Below, one piece after another: positions 35,597-48,641 of a stretch of 64,000 nucleotides of DNA. Positions within the stretch are counted from its first letter, which is position 1; every line of letters begins with the position of its first letter. The notes beneath the pieces were generated by a model, which saw only the letters and a list, made by a program, of their open reading frames with translations, was not told the DNA's origin and made no database searches. Made by a program: the position numbers and the translations under genes. Source of the stretch: Streptomyces sp. NBC_00224 (lineage in GTDB: Bacteria > Actinomycetota > Actinomycetes > Streptomycetales > Streptomycetaceae); assembly GCF_041435195.1 (NCBI RefSeq), contig NZ_CP108106.1:2852001-2916000 (forward strand), given 5' to 3'.

Positions 35597-36796
35597 ATGT
35601 CTGCCATGTCCGCGTTTCCTTCCGCCGCGCCCGTACGGGCCATGCTGGTGCTCGGGACCCGGCCCGAGGCGATCAAACTGGCGCCGCTCGCCCGGGCGCT
35701 GGCCGGCGGTACGGAGTTCGAGCCGGTCGTCGTGACCACCGGCCAGCACCGCGAGATGCTCCACCAGATGCTGGGGCTCCTGGGGGTCGACGTCCGCCAC
35801 GCCCTCGACGTGATGCGCAACCGCCAGCAGCTCTCCGATCTGACGTCCCGTCTGGTGGAGGGGCTCGGCCAGCTCCTGCGCAGGGAGCGGCCCGACCTGG
35901 TGGTGGTCCAGGGCGACACGACGACCGCGCTGGCCGGGGCGCTCGCCGCGTTCTACGAGCGCATCCCCGTCGCGCACGTGGAGGCGGGGCTGCGCACCGG
36001 GGTCCTGGACAACCCGTTCCCCGAGGAGCTCAACCGCTGCCTCATCGGGCGGATCGCGCGCTGGCACTTCGCCCCCACCGAGCGCGCCGCCCGGCATCTG
36101 CGGGCCGAGGGCATCCCCGAGGGCCAGATCTTCACCACCGGCAACACCGTCATCGACAACCTCCACTGGGCGCTCGCCGAGGGGCTCGGGCAGTGCGCGT
36201 TCCGCACCGCGCGGCGGCGGATCCTGGTCACCCTGCACCGCCGGGAGAACCAGGGCGCCCGGATGCGTGCGATGGGCCGGGCGCTGGGCCGGCTCGCCGA
36301 GCGGGGCGACGTGGAGATCGTGATCCCGCTGCACAAGAGCCCGGCGGTGCGCGAGGCACTGCTGCCGCTTACCGGCCAACCCGGCATCACCCTGGTCGAG
36401 CCGCTGGACTACCCGGACTTCACGGCCACGCTCGCGGGCTGCGACCTCGTGCTGACCGACTCCGGCGGCATCCAGGAGGAGGCGCCCAGCCTCGGCAAGC
36501 CCGCACTGGTGCTGCGGACCACCACCGAGCGGCCGGAGGCGGTGGAGGTCGGGGCGGCCCGGCTCATCGGCACGGATCCGGAGGCGATCGTGAGCGCGGC
36601 GGCCGCGCTCCTCGACGACCCCGGCGCGTACCGGCGGATGGCGACGGCGGGCAATCCGTACGGGGACGGCGGCGCGACCGCCCGGATCGTCACCCAGCTC
36701 ACCGAGGACTTCGCGGCCGAAGTCCCGTCCGCCCCCGTGCCCTTGCTGCCTGCGCGCCCCACGAGCGGCGGACCGGGTCCATACTCGACGGCATGA
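35597..36796 (+). CDS. wecB: UDP-N-acetylglucosamine 2-epimerase (non-hydrolysing)
   Basis: A 399-residue enzyme converting UDP-GlcNAc to UDP-ManNAc. Family motifs in order: LVLGTRPEAIKLAPL, TTGQHREML, VVQGDTTTALAGALAAFY, VAHVEAGLRTG, FPEELNR, TLHRREN, and LTDSGGIQEEAPSLGKP. Predicted catalytic residues are the Asp of QGDT, the Glu residues of HVEAG and FPEE, and the His of TLHRREN. The ATG follows AGGGGGG. It lies 78 nt after the GT2 gene and overlaps the next gene by 4 nt. The wecB name is by family; the polymer is unknown. Confidence 0.92.
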   Translation: MSAMSAFPSAAPVRAMLVLGTRPEAIKLAPLARALAGGTEFEPVVVTTGQHREMLHQMLGLLGVDVRHALDVMRNRQQLSDLTSRLVEGLGQLLRRERPDLVVVQGDTTTALAGALAAFYERIPVAHVEAGLRTGVLDNPFPEELNRCLIGRIARWHFAPTERAARHLRAEGIPEGQIFTTGNTVIDNLHWALAEGLGQCAFRTARRRILVTLHRRENQGARMRAMGRALGRLAERGDVEIVIPLHKSPAVREALLPLTGQPGITLVEPLDYPDFTATLAGCDLVLTDSGGIQEEAPSLGKPALVLRTTTERPEAVEVGAARLIGTDPEAIVSAAAALLDDPGAYRRMATAGNPYGDGGATARIVTQLTEDFAAEVPSAPVPLLPARPTSGGPGPYSTA

Positions 36797-37509
36797 CGAC
36801 AGCCCCGCGTCTGCGGCGTCCGGACCCGCCGGCCGGGCCCGGTGGCCGCAGACGCAGAGCCACCGCCCTGGTCCTGGCCGCCGCCCTGCTGGCGGCCGGG
36901 GCCTTCGGGCTGAGCAGGTGCGTGGCCGACGGGGGCCCGGCGCCGCGCGAACCCTGGGCCGACGGCACGGCACACGGCCGCTGGCAGTCGGTGTTCAACG
37001 GCCACGGCGTCAACACGGGGGACGACGACGCCCTGGACCTTGCCCCGCGGCGGGCCACCGACCCCGGCACCACCCACGCGGGCCTCGTGGTGAGCCGGGC
37101 CGTGTACGGCGACGTCCGCTACGAGGCCCGGATGCGTACGGTCGAGCAGCTGCGCACCCCGGCGCCGAACACCTGGGAGGTGGCCTGGCTGGTGTGGGCG
37201 TACACCGACCCGGAGCACTTCTACTACATGACCCTCAAGCCCAACGGCTGGGAACTGGGCAAGCGCGATCCCGCCTACCCCGGCGGCCAGCGCTTCCTGG
37301 CGACAGGCGAGCGGGGCTTCCCGGTCGGCAAGGGGTACACGGTCCGGGTCCAGCAGGAGGGCGGCCACCTCCGGGTGGCCGTGGACACGGCGGGCCTCGC
37401 CAACTTCACGGACACCGAGCGCCCCTACCTCCAGGGCGCCCTGGGGGCGTACACGGAGGACGCGCGGGTGGAGTTCCGGGAGCTGCGGGCCGAGGGCCGC
37501 AAGGGGTGA
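36793..37509 (+). CDS. Secreted beta-sandwich (LamG/3-keto-disaccharide hydrolase-like) protein
   Basis: A 238-residue protein with an N-terminal hydrophobic segment after an Arg-rich stretch (RRRRATALVLAAALLAAGAFGLS), probably a signal anchor. The rest is a concanavalin-like beta-sandwich: YEARMRTVEQLR, NTWEVAWLVWAYTD-EHFYYMTLKPNGWELGK, GYTVRVQQEGGHLRVAVD, QGALGAYTEDARVEF. This resembles carbohydrate-binding or DUF1080-type domains. As the last gene of the exopolysaccharide operon, it may bind or process the product outside the cell. Confidence 0.75.
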   Translation: MTTAPRLRRPDPPAGPGGRRRRATALVLAAALLAAGAFGLSRCVADGGPAPREPWADGTAHGRWQSVFNGHGVNTGDDDALDLAPRRATDPGTTHAGLVVSRAVYGDVRYEARMRTVEQLRTPAPNTWEVAWLVWAYTDPEHFYYMTLKPNGWELGKRDPAYPGGQRFLATGERGFPVGKGYTVRVQQEGGHLRVAVDTAGLANFTDTERPYLQGALGAYTEDARVEFRELRAEGRKG

Positions 37510-37640
37510 CGCGCCGCGGCGCCCGCCCAGTCGTCCGGTCGGGGACAGTGGGGCAGGCGCCGCGCTGCGGGGGTCCGGGGTATCCCCCCGATCCGGCGCA
37601 GCCCGTACACCGTTGTACGGAACGATTTGGGTGGAGCGGA

Positions 37641-39093
37641 CTAGACCGTCAGCGCCCGGTCCGTCGGACGGATCGGGGCGGGCAGTGCGCTCCTCCCCGT
37701 AAGGTACCGGTCCACACCACGTGCTGCCGAACGGCCCTCCGCGATCGCCCAGACGATCAAGGACTGGCCGCGGCCCGCGTCACCGGCCACGTACACTCCG
37801 TCGACATTGGTCGCGAAGTCCGCGTCGCGTGCGACGTTGCCGCGCTCGTCGAGCTTCAGGCCGAACTGCTGGACCAGGCCGTTGGCCTGGTCGGTGCCGG
37901 TGAAGCCCATGGCGAGGGTGACCAGCTGCGCGGGGATCTTCCGCTCGGTGCCCGGCTTCTGGGTCAGCTTGCCGTCGACGAACTCGACCTCGACCAGGTG
38001 CAGGAACTGGACGTTGCCGTCCTCGTCGCCCTCGAAGTGGGTGGTGGAGACCGAGTAGACCCGCTCGCCGCCCTCCTCGTGGGCCGAGGTGACCTTGTAG
38101 AGCATCGGGAAGGTCGGCCAGGGCTGGCCGGTCGGCCGGTCCTCGCTCGGCTGCGGCATGATCTCCAGCTGGGTGACCGAGGCCGCGCCCTGGCGGTGGG
38201 CGGTGCCCACGCAGTCCGCGCCCGTGTCACCGCCGCCGATCACGACGACGTGCTTGCCCTCGGCGGTGAGCGGCGGCGCCACGAAGTCGCCCTCCTGCAC
38301 CTTGTTCGCCAGCGGCAGGTACTCCATGGCGAAGTGGATGCCGCCCAGCTCGCGGCCGGGGACCGGCAGGTCGCGGGAGACCGTGGCGCCGGCCGCGATG
38401 ACCACCGCGTCGTAGCGCCTGCGCAGCTTCGCCGCGTCGATGTCGCGGCCGATCTCGACCTCGGTGCGGAACTTGGTGCCCTCCGCGCGCATCTGCTCGA
38501 TGCGGCGGTTGATGTGCACCTTCTCCATCTTGAACTCGGGGATGCCGTAGCGCAGGAGGCCGCCGATGCGGTCGGCGCGCTCGTACACCGCCACCGTGTG
38601 ACCGGCCCGGGTCAGCTGCTGGGCGGCGGCCAGGCCCGCCGGGCCCGAGCCGATGACCGCGACGGTCTTGCCGGAGAGCCGCTCCGGCGGCTGCGGGGTG
38701 ACGTCGCCGCTGTCCCACGCCTTGTCGATGATGGAGACTTCGACGTTCTTGATGGTGACGGCGGGCTGGTTGATGCCGAGCACGCACGCCGACTCGCAGG
38801 GAGCCGGGCACAGCCGCCCGGTGAACTCCGGGAAGTTGTTGGTGGCGTGCAGCCGCTCGGAGGCCGCCGACCAGTCCTCGCGGTAGGCGTAGTCGTTCCA
38901 CTCGGGGATCAGGTTCCCCAGCGGACAGCCGTTGTGGCAGAACGGGATGCCGCAGTCCATGCAGCGCCCGGCCTGCTTGCTGATGATCGGCAGCAGCGAG
39001 CCGGGAACGTAGACCTCGTTCCAGTCCTTGACGCGCTCGGCCACGGGGCGGGTCTGGGCGACCTCGCGACCGGTGGTGAGAAAGCCCTTGGGG

Positions 39094-39101
<8 letters not shown>
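37641..39101 (-). CDS. gltD: Glutamate synthase, small (beta) subunit
   Basis: A 486-residue FAD/iron-sulfur subunit that passes electrons from NADPH to the large subunit. The N-terminal 4Fe-4S cysteines lie in [17 protein letters not shown] and [11 protein letters not shown]; the FAD motif is [10 protein letters not shown], and the NADPH motif [11 protein letters not shown]. Length and order are standard. The start overlaps the gltB stop by 8 nt, so gltB-gltD form one operon for ammonia assimilation. Confidence 0.97.
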
Positions 39102-43665
<4,564 letters not shown>

Positions 43666-43727
43666 CGGCTCTCCCGTCGTCGTCGTGGCATATGAATAGC
43701 CGAGGGACGACGTTGGCCCTCTGCGAA

Positions 43728-43743
43728 ATTTCGTGCAGGTTAC
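43728..43743 (-). promoter_or_regulatory. GlnR-like box upstream of gltB
   Basis: On the minus strand the sequence is GTAAC-CTGCAC-GAAAT, fitting the GlnR pattern gTnAc-n6-GaAAc at nine of ten half-site positions. It is centred about 70 nt ahead of the gltB start. This suggests nitrogen control, but binding is not shown. Confidence 0.45.
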
Positions 43744-44007
43744 ATGATGGGACGGATCTCGGGAACCGGATAGTCCGTTCCAGCATGCGGACACTCGGGC
43801 GGCGATCGCCATGCCTTCCGGGGCAGGCTTCATTGCCTGCGTCGGCGGAGTGTGTACGGCCTATGCCCGGTGTTCAAAGATGCGAAACCGCCGAGTAACG
43901 ACTAGTTATGTGGGGTCCTGCATACTCCCGCATTCTACGGGCGCCGGGACGATCCCGCGCAGGACGTAGGTCACATGGTGACCCCGGACTCGCGCGCCCG
44001 CACGGCG

Positions 44008-44045
44008 AAGGCCCGCCCGGACGGGGGTACGTCCTGGCGGGCCTT
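44008..44045 (-). terminator. Terminator hairpin after VIT1-family gene
   Basis: A perfect 10-bp GC-rich stem (aaggcccgcc / ggcgggcctt) with an 18-nt loop lies 44 nt beyond the stop of the VIT-family gene on the minus strand. Confidence 0.6.
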
Positions 44046-44088
44046 GCGGGAGGAGAGGGGCCGGGGGGCCCAGGGGGCCGGGTCCCGG

Positions 44089-44820
44089 TCAGCCCACCGC
44101 CGTGCCGAAGAGCGAGCCAAGGCCGAAGGTGAGGGCCGCGGCCGCGCCGCCCAGGGCCAGCTGGCGCATTCCGCTGAACAACCACGAGCGCGCGGTGACC
44201 TTGGCGACCACGGCGCCGCAGGCGAAGAGACCGACCAGCGCGAGCAGCACGGCGGGCCACAGGGCACTCGCGCCGAGCAGATACGGCAGTACGGGCAGGA
44301 TCGCGCCCAGCGCGAACGAGCCGAAGGACGAGACGGCCGCGACGGTCGGCGACGGCAGGTCGTCCGGGTCTATGCCGAGCTCCTCGCGGGCGTGGATCTC
44401 CAGCGCCTGCTCGGGGTCGCGGGAGAGCTGCATGGCGACCTCGCGGGCGAGCGCGGGCTCGACGCCGCGCGACACGTACAGCTCGGCCAGCTCCTCCATC
44501 TCGTCCACCGGGTGCTTGCGCAACTGCTGGCGCTCGACGTCGAGTTCGGCCTCGACGAGCTCGCGCTGCGAGGCGACGGAGGTGTACTCGCCGGCGGCCA
44601 TGGAGAAGGCTCCGGCGGCCAGGCCCGCGAGGCCGGTGACGATGATGGTGTGCTGCGAGACGGCGCCGCCCGCGACACCCGTCATCAACGCCAGATTGGA
44701 GACGAGCCCGTCCATGGCGCCGAAGACGGCGGGGCGCAGCCAGCCGCCGTTGACGTCCCGGTGCGTGTGGTTGTCCCGGTGCGCCTCGTGCAGCGCGGCT
44801 TCGGTGTTGATGACGGACAC
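44089..44820 (-). CDS. VIT1/CCC1-family transmembrane transporter
   Basis: A 243-residue membrane protein of the vacuolar iron transporter family. It has the family start GGWLRPAVFGAMDGLVSNLALMTGVAGG, two N-terminal helices, a cytosolic helical domain (ELVEAELDVERQQLRKHPVDEMEELAELY, with metal-binding acidic residues), and three C-terminal helices. The GTG at 44820 has an excellent AAGGGGAGA site; the longer frame to 45030 lacks family similarity. It probably exports or stores iron or manganese. It is divergent from the DraG-like cluster, 242 bp apart. Confidence 0.88.
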   Translation of the reverse strand: MSVINTEAALHEAHRDNHTHRDVNGGWLRPAVFGAMDGLVSNLALMTGVAGGAVSQHTIIVTGLAGLAAGAFSMAAGEYTSVASQRELVEAELDVERQQLRKHPVDEMEELAELYVSRGVEPALAREVAMQLSRDPEQALEIHAREELGIDPDDLPSPTVAAVSSFGSFALGAILPVLPYLLGASALWPAVLLALVGLFACGAVVAKVTARSWLFSGMRQLALGGAAAALTFGLGSLFGTAVG

Positions 44821-45062
44821 AGCTCTCCCCTTGCGTTCAGCAGCGGGCTCTCGCGTCCCGCTCCCCCTCGTCTTCGTCGAAATTACGCTCGATGTAAGCC
44901 CCGCGCTAGCAAGGCAGGCCGTACTTACCCAGGTCAGAGGGGTGTCGTGCTCATCCGTGTCCGCTCTTGCACACATGTGGCGGGAGGGTGACAGATGGAC
45001 TCCTGGCTCGTTCGGCGTGGCAGAGATCAAGCGAAGGATCAGGCGACGTCGAAAGGCCTCCC

Positions 45063-46064
45063 ATGGAGTTGATCGCCAGCGGCCCGGGAACAGCCGAGGC
45101 CATCCGCGAGCGAGCCAGAGGCGCGCTGCTGGGCCTGGCGGTGGGGGACGCGCTCGGAGCCCCCGCCGAGAACCTCAAACCCTCGGAGATCCGGCGCCGC
45201 TGGGGCCGGATCGAGGGCTTCGTCTCCGACGACCCGGCGGGTACGGACGACACGGAGTACGCCATCTTCTCGGGCCTGCTGCTCGCCCGGCACGGCTCGG
45301 CGCTCACCGTCACGCACGTCGAACACGCTTGGCACCACTGGATCGCGGACCGCGACGAAGGACCGTTCCGGGGCGCGGGCTTCAGCGAGCGCGGCACCCT
45401 GGAGAACCTCCGCCGGGGTCTCGCCGCCCCCATCTCCGCCCAGCACCGCCACGCCTGGAGCGACGGCCTGGCCATGCGCGCGGCCCCCTTCGGCGTCTTC
45501 GCCGCGGGGGCGCCGAAGGAGGCGGCGCGGCTGGTGGCGATCGACGGCTGCGTCAGCCACGAGGGCGAGGGCATCTACGGCGGCCAGGCGGTGGCGGCGG
45601 GCGTCGCGGTGGCGATGACGGGCGCGGGCCTCACGTCCGTGATCGCGGCGGCCCTGTCGGTGATCCCGATGGACTCCTGGACCGCACGCTCGCTGCGCCG
45701 CGCGGTGGCGGTGGCCGACCAGGGCGAACGGGCCGTCCGCTCGGCGGTCGTGATCGGCGGCTACCCCTGGACGGACCTGGCCCCCGAAGCGGTCGCCCTG
45801 GCCTTCGGCGCCTTCGCCACGGCCCGGGGCGACTTCACGGCATCGGTCCTGACGGCCGTGAACATGGGCCGCGACGCGGACACGACGGCGGCGGTGGCGG
45901 GCGCCCTGGCAGGCGCGCACGGCGGCGCCGCGTCGATCCCCCCCGACTGGTCGTCCGCGATCGGCCCGGTCCGCGGCAGCTGCCTCCCCGAGATGCGCGG
46001 CTACCACGTCCTGGACATCGCGGACTTGCTGACGCCGGATCCGGAAGAAGAGGAGAGCGCGTGA
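45063..46064 (+). CDS. ADP-ribosylglycohydrolase family protein 1 (DraG-like)
   Basis: A 333-residue all-helical DraG/ARH-type hydrolase, a family that cleaves N- or O-linked ADP-ribose using two metal ions. Metal motifs are intact: GLAVGDALGAPAE at the N-terminus, GTDDTEY (first Asp pair) and GRDADTTAAVAGALAGA (C-terminal Asp pair). The ATG at 45063 follows GAAAGG. Its stop overlaps the next paralogue (TGATG). It is the first of four tandem relatives. The real substrate could be an ADP-ribosylated protein or a small N-glycoside. Confidence 0.85.
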   Translation: MELIASGPGTAEAIRERARGALLGLAVGDALGAPAENLKPSEIRRRWGRIEGFVSDDPAGTDDTEYAIFSGLLLARHGSALTVTHVEHAWHHWIADRDEGPFRGAGFSERGTLENLRRGLAAPISAQHRHAWSDGLAMRAAPFGVFAAGAPKEAARLVAIDGCVSHEGEGIYGGQAVAAGVAVAMTGAGLTSVIAAALSVIPMDSWTARSLRRAVAVADQGERAVRSAVVIGGYPWTDLAPEAVALAFGAFATARGDFTASVLTAVNMGRDADTTAAVAGALAGAHGGAASIPPDWSSAIGPVRGSCLPEMRGYHVLDIADLLTPDPEEEESA

Positions 46065-47416
46065 TGGGTGACGAGGTTTCAGCTGGGGGTACGGGGACGC
46101 AGCTTCCGGGCGGGAGTCCGGGGACGCAGCCCCCGAGCGGGGTGCAGGGGCCGCAGGCCCCGCTGGGGGCCGGGGGGCAAAGCCCCCGGGAAAACCCACT
46201 CACGTCAACCCACCCACACCCCCGGAGGGTTTCGGGAAGGGGCGGGGTGGGGGAATCCCGGCGCGAAGCGCACCCCGCACCATCGCCGCACCAAGCCGAC
46301 CGCATCGAAGGCCTCCTCCTCGGCCTGGCCGCAGGCGACGCCGCCGGGTGGCCCGCCGCGAGGCACCGCGCCGCCCGCATGCCCGAGTGGACCCGAAGAC
46401 TCACCCGCGAACTCGACACCTTCGCCGAGCAGAACGCCACCACCACCCTCCCCGTCCCCATCGCCCTCAACCAGCCCCCCGAACCCCTGCGCCTGGGCCC
46501 GTCGGACGACGCCGAGTGGGCCGCGTTCGCCGCCGAGACCGTGCTCACCGCCGCCGAGCCCCTGCTCGCCCACCTCACCCCGGCCCGACGCGTCCGCGCC
46601 GCCGTCGACCGCGCCTGGAACCTCCTCGCCGCCGAGGTCGCCGCGGCCGCCGAGCGCGCCCCCGAGGTCGAGTCCGCGGTGCTCCCGCTGCGTGCCCGCA
46701 TCTCCGTACGCGCGGGCCTCGGCAACCTCGCCACCGGCCTGCGCCCGCCCGCCACCGGCCACGACAACCCGCACTACTTCGACGACGCCGCCTGCGTACG
46801 CGCCGCGGTCCTCGCCGTCGTCCACCCCGGCGCGCCCCGGGAAGCCGCCGAACTGGCCGAGTTCGACGCCCGCTACACCCAGGACGGCGACGGGGTGCAC
46901 GGCGCCCGCGCCATCGCCGCGGCGGTCGCGGCCGCGCTCGGCGGGGCCGGCGTCGAGGACGCCGTTGCGGCCGCCCTCGACGAACTCCCGCCCGACACCG
47001 AGATCGGCCGCAACGCCCAGCACGCCGTCAAGCTCGCGCACGACTTCGCCGACGACACGGCGGGCGCGTTCGCCCTGGTGCCGCTCCTGGAGCACCAGAT
47101 CGTGGACCACGTCTACAGCTACGGGATCGCCGCGGCCGAGACCGTCCCCGTCGCCCTCGCCCTCGCCACCGCCTCGCGCGGCACGGTCGCCGAGGCGGTC
47201 CCGGCCGCGGCCTGTCTGTCCCGGGTCGCGGACTCGGCGCCCGCCCTCGCCGGGGCGCTCACCGGCGCGCTCGGCGGCGGCGCCTCGATCCCCGCCCCCT
47301 GGCTCGACGCCTGCCGCACCCTGTCCGGCTGCGCCCTGCCACGCCTGGCCGGTACCGACCTCGTGGAGCTCGCCGGGCTCCTCGCCGACACGCTGCGCCA
47401 CCCCCCGGGCGGCTGA
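46064..47416 (+). CDS. ADP-ribosylglycohydrolase family protein 2, degenerate active site, repeat-derived N-terminus
   Basis: A 450-residue DraG-like protein. Residues about 4-66 are encoded by dispersed repeat DNA and are Gly/Pro/Gln-rich (GTQLPGGSPGTQPPSGVQG-). The helical domain begins at HQADRIEGLLLGLAAGDAAGWP. The first metal motif is SDDAEW instead of DDT, and the second is SRVADSAPALAGAL, lacking the usual D-x-D. Catalysis is therefore probably lost or changed. The ATG at 46064 is fixed by overlap with the previous stop; no alternative in-frame ATG follows before the domain. It may be a regulatory or pseudo-enzyme subunit. Confidence 0.78.
   Translation: MGDEVSAGGTGTQLPGGSPGTQPPSGVQGPQAPLGAGGQSPRENPLTSTHPHPRRVSGRGGVGESRREAHPAPSPHQADRIEGLLLGLAAGDAAGWPAARHRAARMPEWTRRLTRELDTFAEQNATTTLPVPIALNQPPEPLRLGPSDDAEWAAFAAETVLTAAEPLLAHLTPARRVRAAVDRAWNLLAAEVAAAAERAPEVESAVLPLRARISVRAGLGNLATGLRPPATGHDNPHYFDDAACVRAAVLAVVHPGAPREAAELAEFDARYTQDGDGVHGARAIAAAVAAALGGAGVEDAVAAALDELPPDTEIGRNAQHAVKLAHDFADDTAGAFALVPLLEHQIVDHVYSYGIAAAETVPVALALATASRGTVAEAVPAAACLSRVADSAPALAGALTGALGGGASIPAPWLDACRTLSGCALPRLAGTDLVELAGLLADTLRHPPGG
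46073..46262. repeat. GC-rich dispersed repeat inside a coding region
   Basis: The stretch contains successive palindromic units (ggggacgcagcccccg, ggggccgcaggcccc, ggggggcaaagccccc) and then the element cccccggagggtttcgggaa plus ggggcggggtggggg (46218-46252). The same units occur in the fourth DraG-like gene at 48942-49201 and between genes at 21413 and 63268. Here it is translated as the N-terminal extension of the second DraG-like protein. Confidence 0.8.
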
Positions 47417-47418
47417 GC

Positions 47419-47430
47419 TTTTCGCGAAAA
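47419..47430. promoter_or_regulatory. Palindrome ttttcgcgaaaa between second and third DraG-like genes
   Basis: A perfect 12-bp palindrome lies 3 nt after the stop of the second DraG-like gene and 48 nt before the third gene. The 61-bp gap is the only one within the cluster, so an internal promoter with this site as operator is possible. Confidence 0.4.
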
Positions 47431-47477
47431 TACCGCGAACCACCCCGAACTGACCGCCCAGGGTGGACAATTCCGGC

Positions 47478-48641
47478 ATGACGCTCACGACGTCGTACGC
47501 GACGCTCACTCTTGAGGACCGCATCACCGGCGCCCTGGTAGGCGCGGCCGTCGGGGACGCCCTCGGCGGCCCGGTCGAGGGCTACACCCCGGAGCAGATC
47601 GTGGAGCGGCACGGCGGCCGCGTCCACGGCATCGTCGGGCCCTGGCACGGGGACGAGTGGCGTACGGCGCGGCCGATCGCCCCGTACCACAAGGGCGACG
47701 GACACATCACCGACGACACCTTGATGACGCACACGCTGATCCGCGTGTACGAGCGGGTCCGCGACCACCTGGACGCGTACGCGATCGCCGACCACCTCGT
47801 CCCCGACCTGATCTCCCGCCCGCTCTGGATCCCCGAACTCGAAGCCGAGACGATCCCCCTCCACCGCGTCTTCCTCGCCGAGAAGTGGATCGTGGCCCGG
47901 CTGCACTACGGCCACGTCGACCCCCGCGAGGCGGGCACCGGCAACATCGTCAACTGCGGCGCCGCGATGTACATGGCACCGGTCGGCCTGGTCAACGCGG
48001 CCAACCCGGCGGCGGCGTACACGGAGGCCCTGGAGGTGGCGGCCCCGCACCAGTCCTCGTACGGGCGGGAGGCTGCGGGCGTCTTCGCGGCGGCGGTGGC
48101 GGCGGCGTGCGCCCCGGCCGCGACGGCGGCGGGTGTCGTGGAAACCTGCCTGTCCCTGGCAAAGGACGGAACGCGTGCGGCGATCGAGGCGGTGGCCGAA
48201 GCGGCGTCCGGGCACACGGACTTCGAGTCGGCCCTCGCCCCCCTCCGGGCGGCGGTCACCCCCTTCGACACGGTCGGCCCGGACTACCGCGCCCCGTCCC
48301 TGGGCGCCCGCCGCCCGTCCCGCCTGCACGCCATCGAGGAGCTCCCGATCGCCCTGGGAATGCTGCTCGTCGCCGACGGCGACTTCCGCACGGCGGTACT
48401 CGGCGCGGTGAACTACGGCCGGGACTGCGACTCCATCGCGACGATGGCGGGCGCACTGGCGGGCGCGCTCCGGGGCGAGGCCCCCATCCCCGCCGCCTGG
48501 GCCAAACCGGTCGCCGAGGCCAGCCGCCTGGACCTGCACGCCCCCGCGCGGGCCCTCACCGAGGTGACGCGCGAGGTGTACGCGAAGGACCGCGCCCGCC
48601 AAGACGCCCACCGCACGGCCTTCGAGGCGCTGACCCGATGA
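47478..48641 (+). CDS. ADP-ribosylglycohydrolase family protein 3 (DraG-like)
   Basis: A 387-residue DraG-like hydrolase with intact metal motifs: GAAVGDALGGPVEG, HITDDTLMTH and GRDCDSIATMAGALAGAL. A family-specific insertion (IPELEAETIPLHRVFLAEKWIV, then GNIVNCGAAMYMAPVG) resembles the subgroup annotated as ADP-ribosylglycohydrolases in many actinomycetes. The ATG at 47478 is preferred to a GTG five codons upstream. It overlaps the fourth paralogue by 4 nt. Confidence 0.85.
   Translation: MTLTTSYATLTLEDRITGALVGAAVGDALGGPVEGYTPEQIVERHGGRVHGIVGPWHGDEWRTARPIAPYHKGDGHITDDTLMTHTLIRVYERVRDHLDAYAIADHLVPDLISRPLWIPELEAETIPLHRVFLAEKWIVARLHYGHVDPREAGTGNIVNCGAAMYMAPVGLVNAANPAAAYTEALEVAAPHQSSYGREAAGVFAAAVAAACAPAATAAGVVETCLSLAKDGTRAAIEAVAEAASGHTDFESALAPLRAAVTPFDTVGPDYRAPSLGARRPSRLHAIEELPIALGMLLVADGDFRTAVLGAVNYGRDCDSIATMAGALAGALRGEAPIPAAWAKPVAEASRLDLHAPARALTEVTREVYAKDRARQDAHRTAFEALTR

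Larger units (their letters stand above)
43666..44088. other. Intergenic region gltB / VIT1-family gene
   Basis: This 423-bp gap has no convincing gene. It holds the gltB promoter region with a GlnR-like half-site pair (43728), a second gaaac-n6-gtaac pair at 43884, an AT-richer stretch around 43900-43945, and a terminator hairpin for the VIT-family gene at its right end. Confidence 0.7.
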
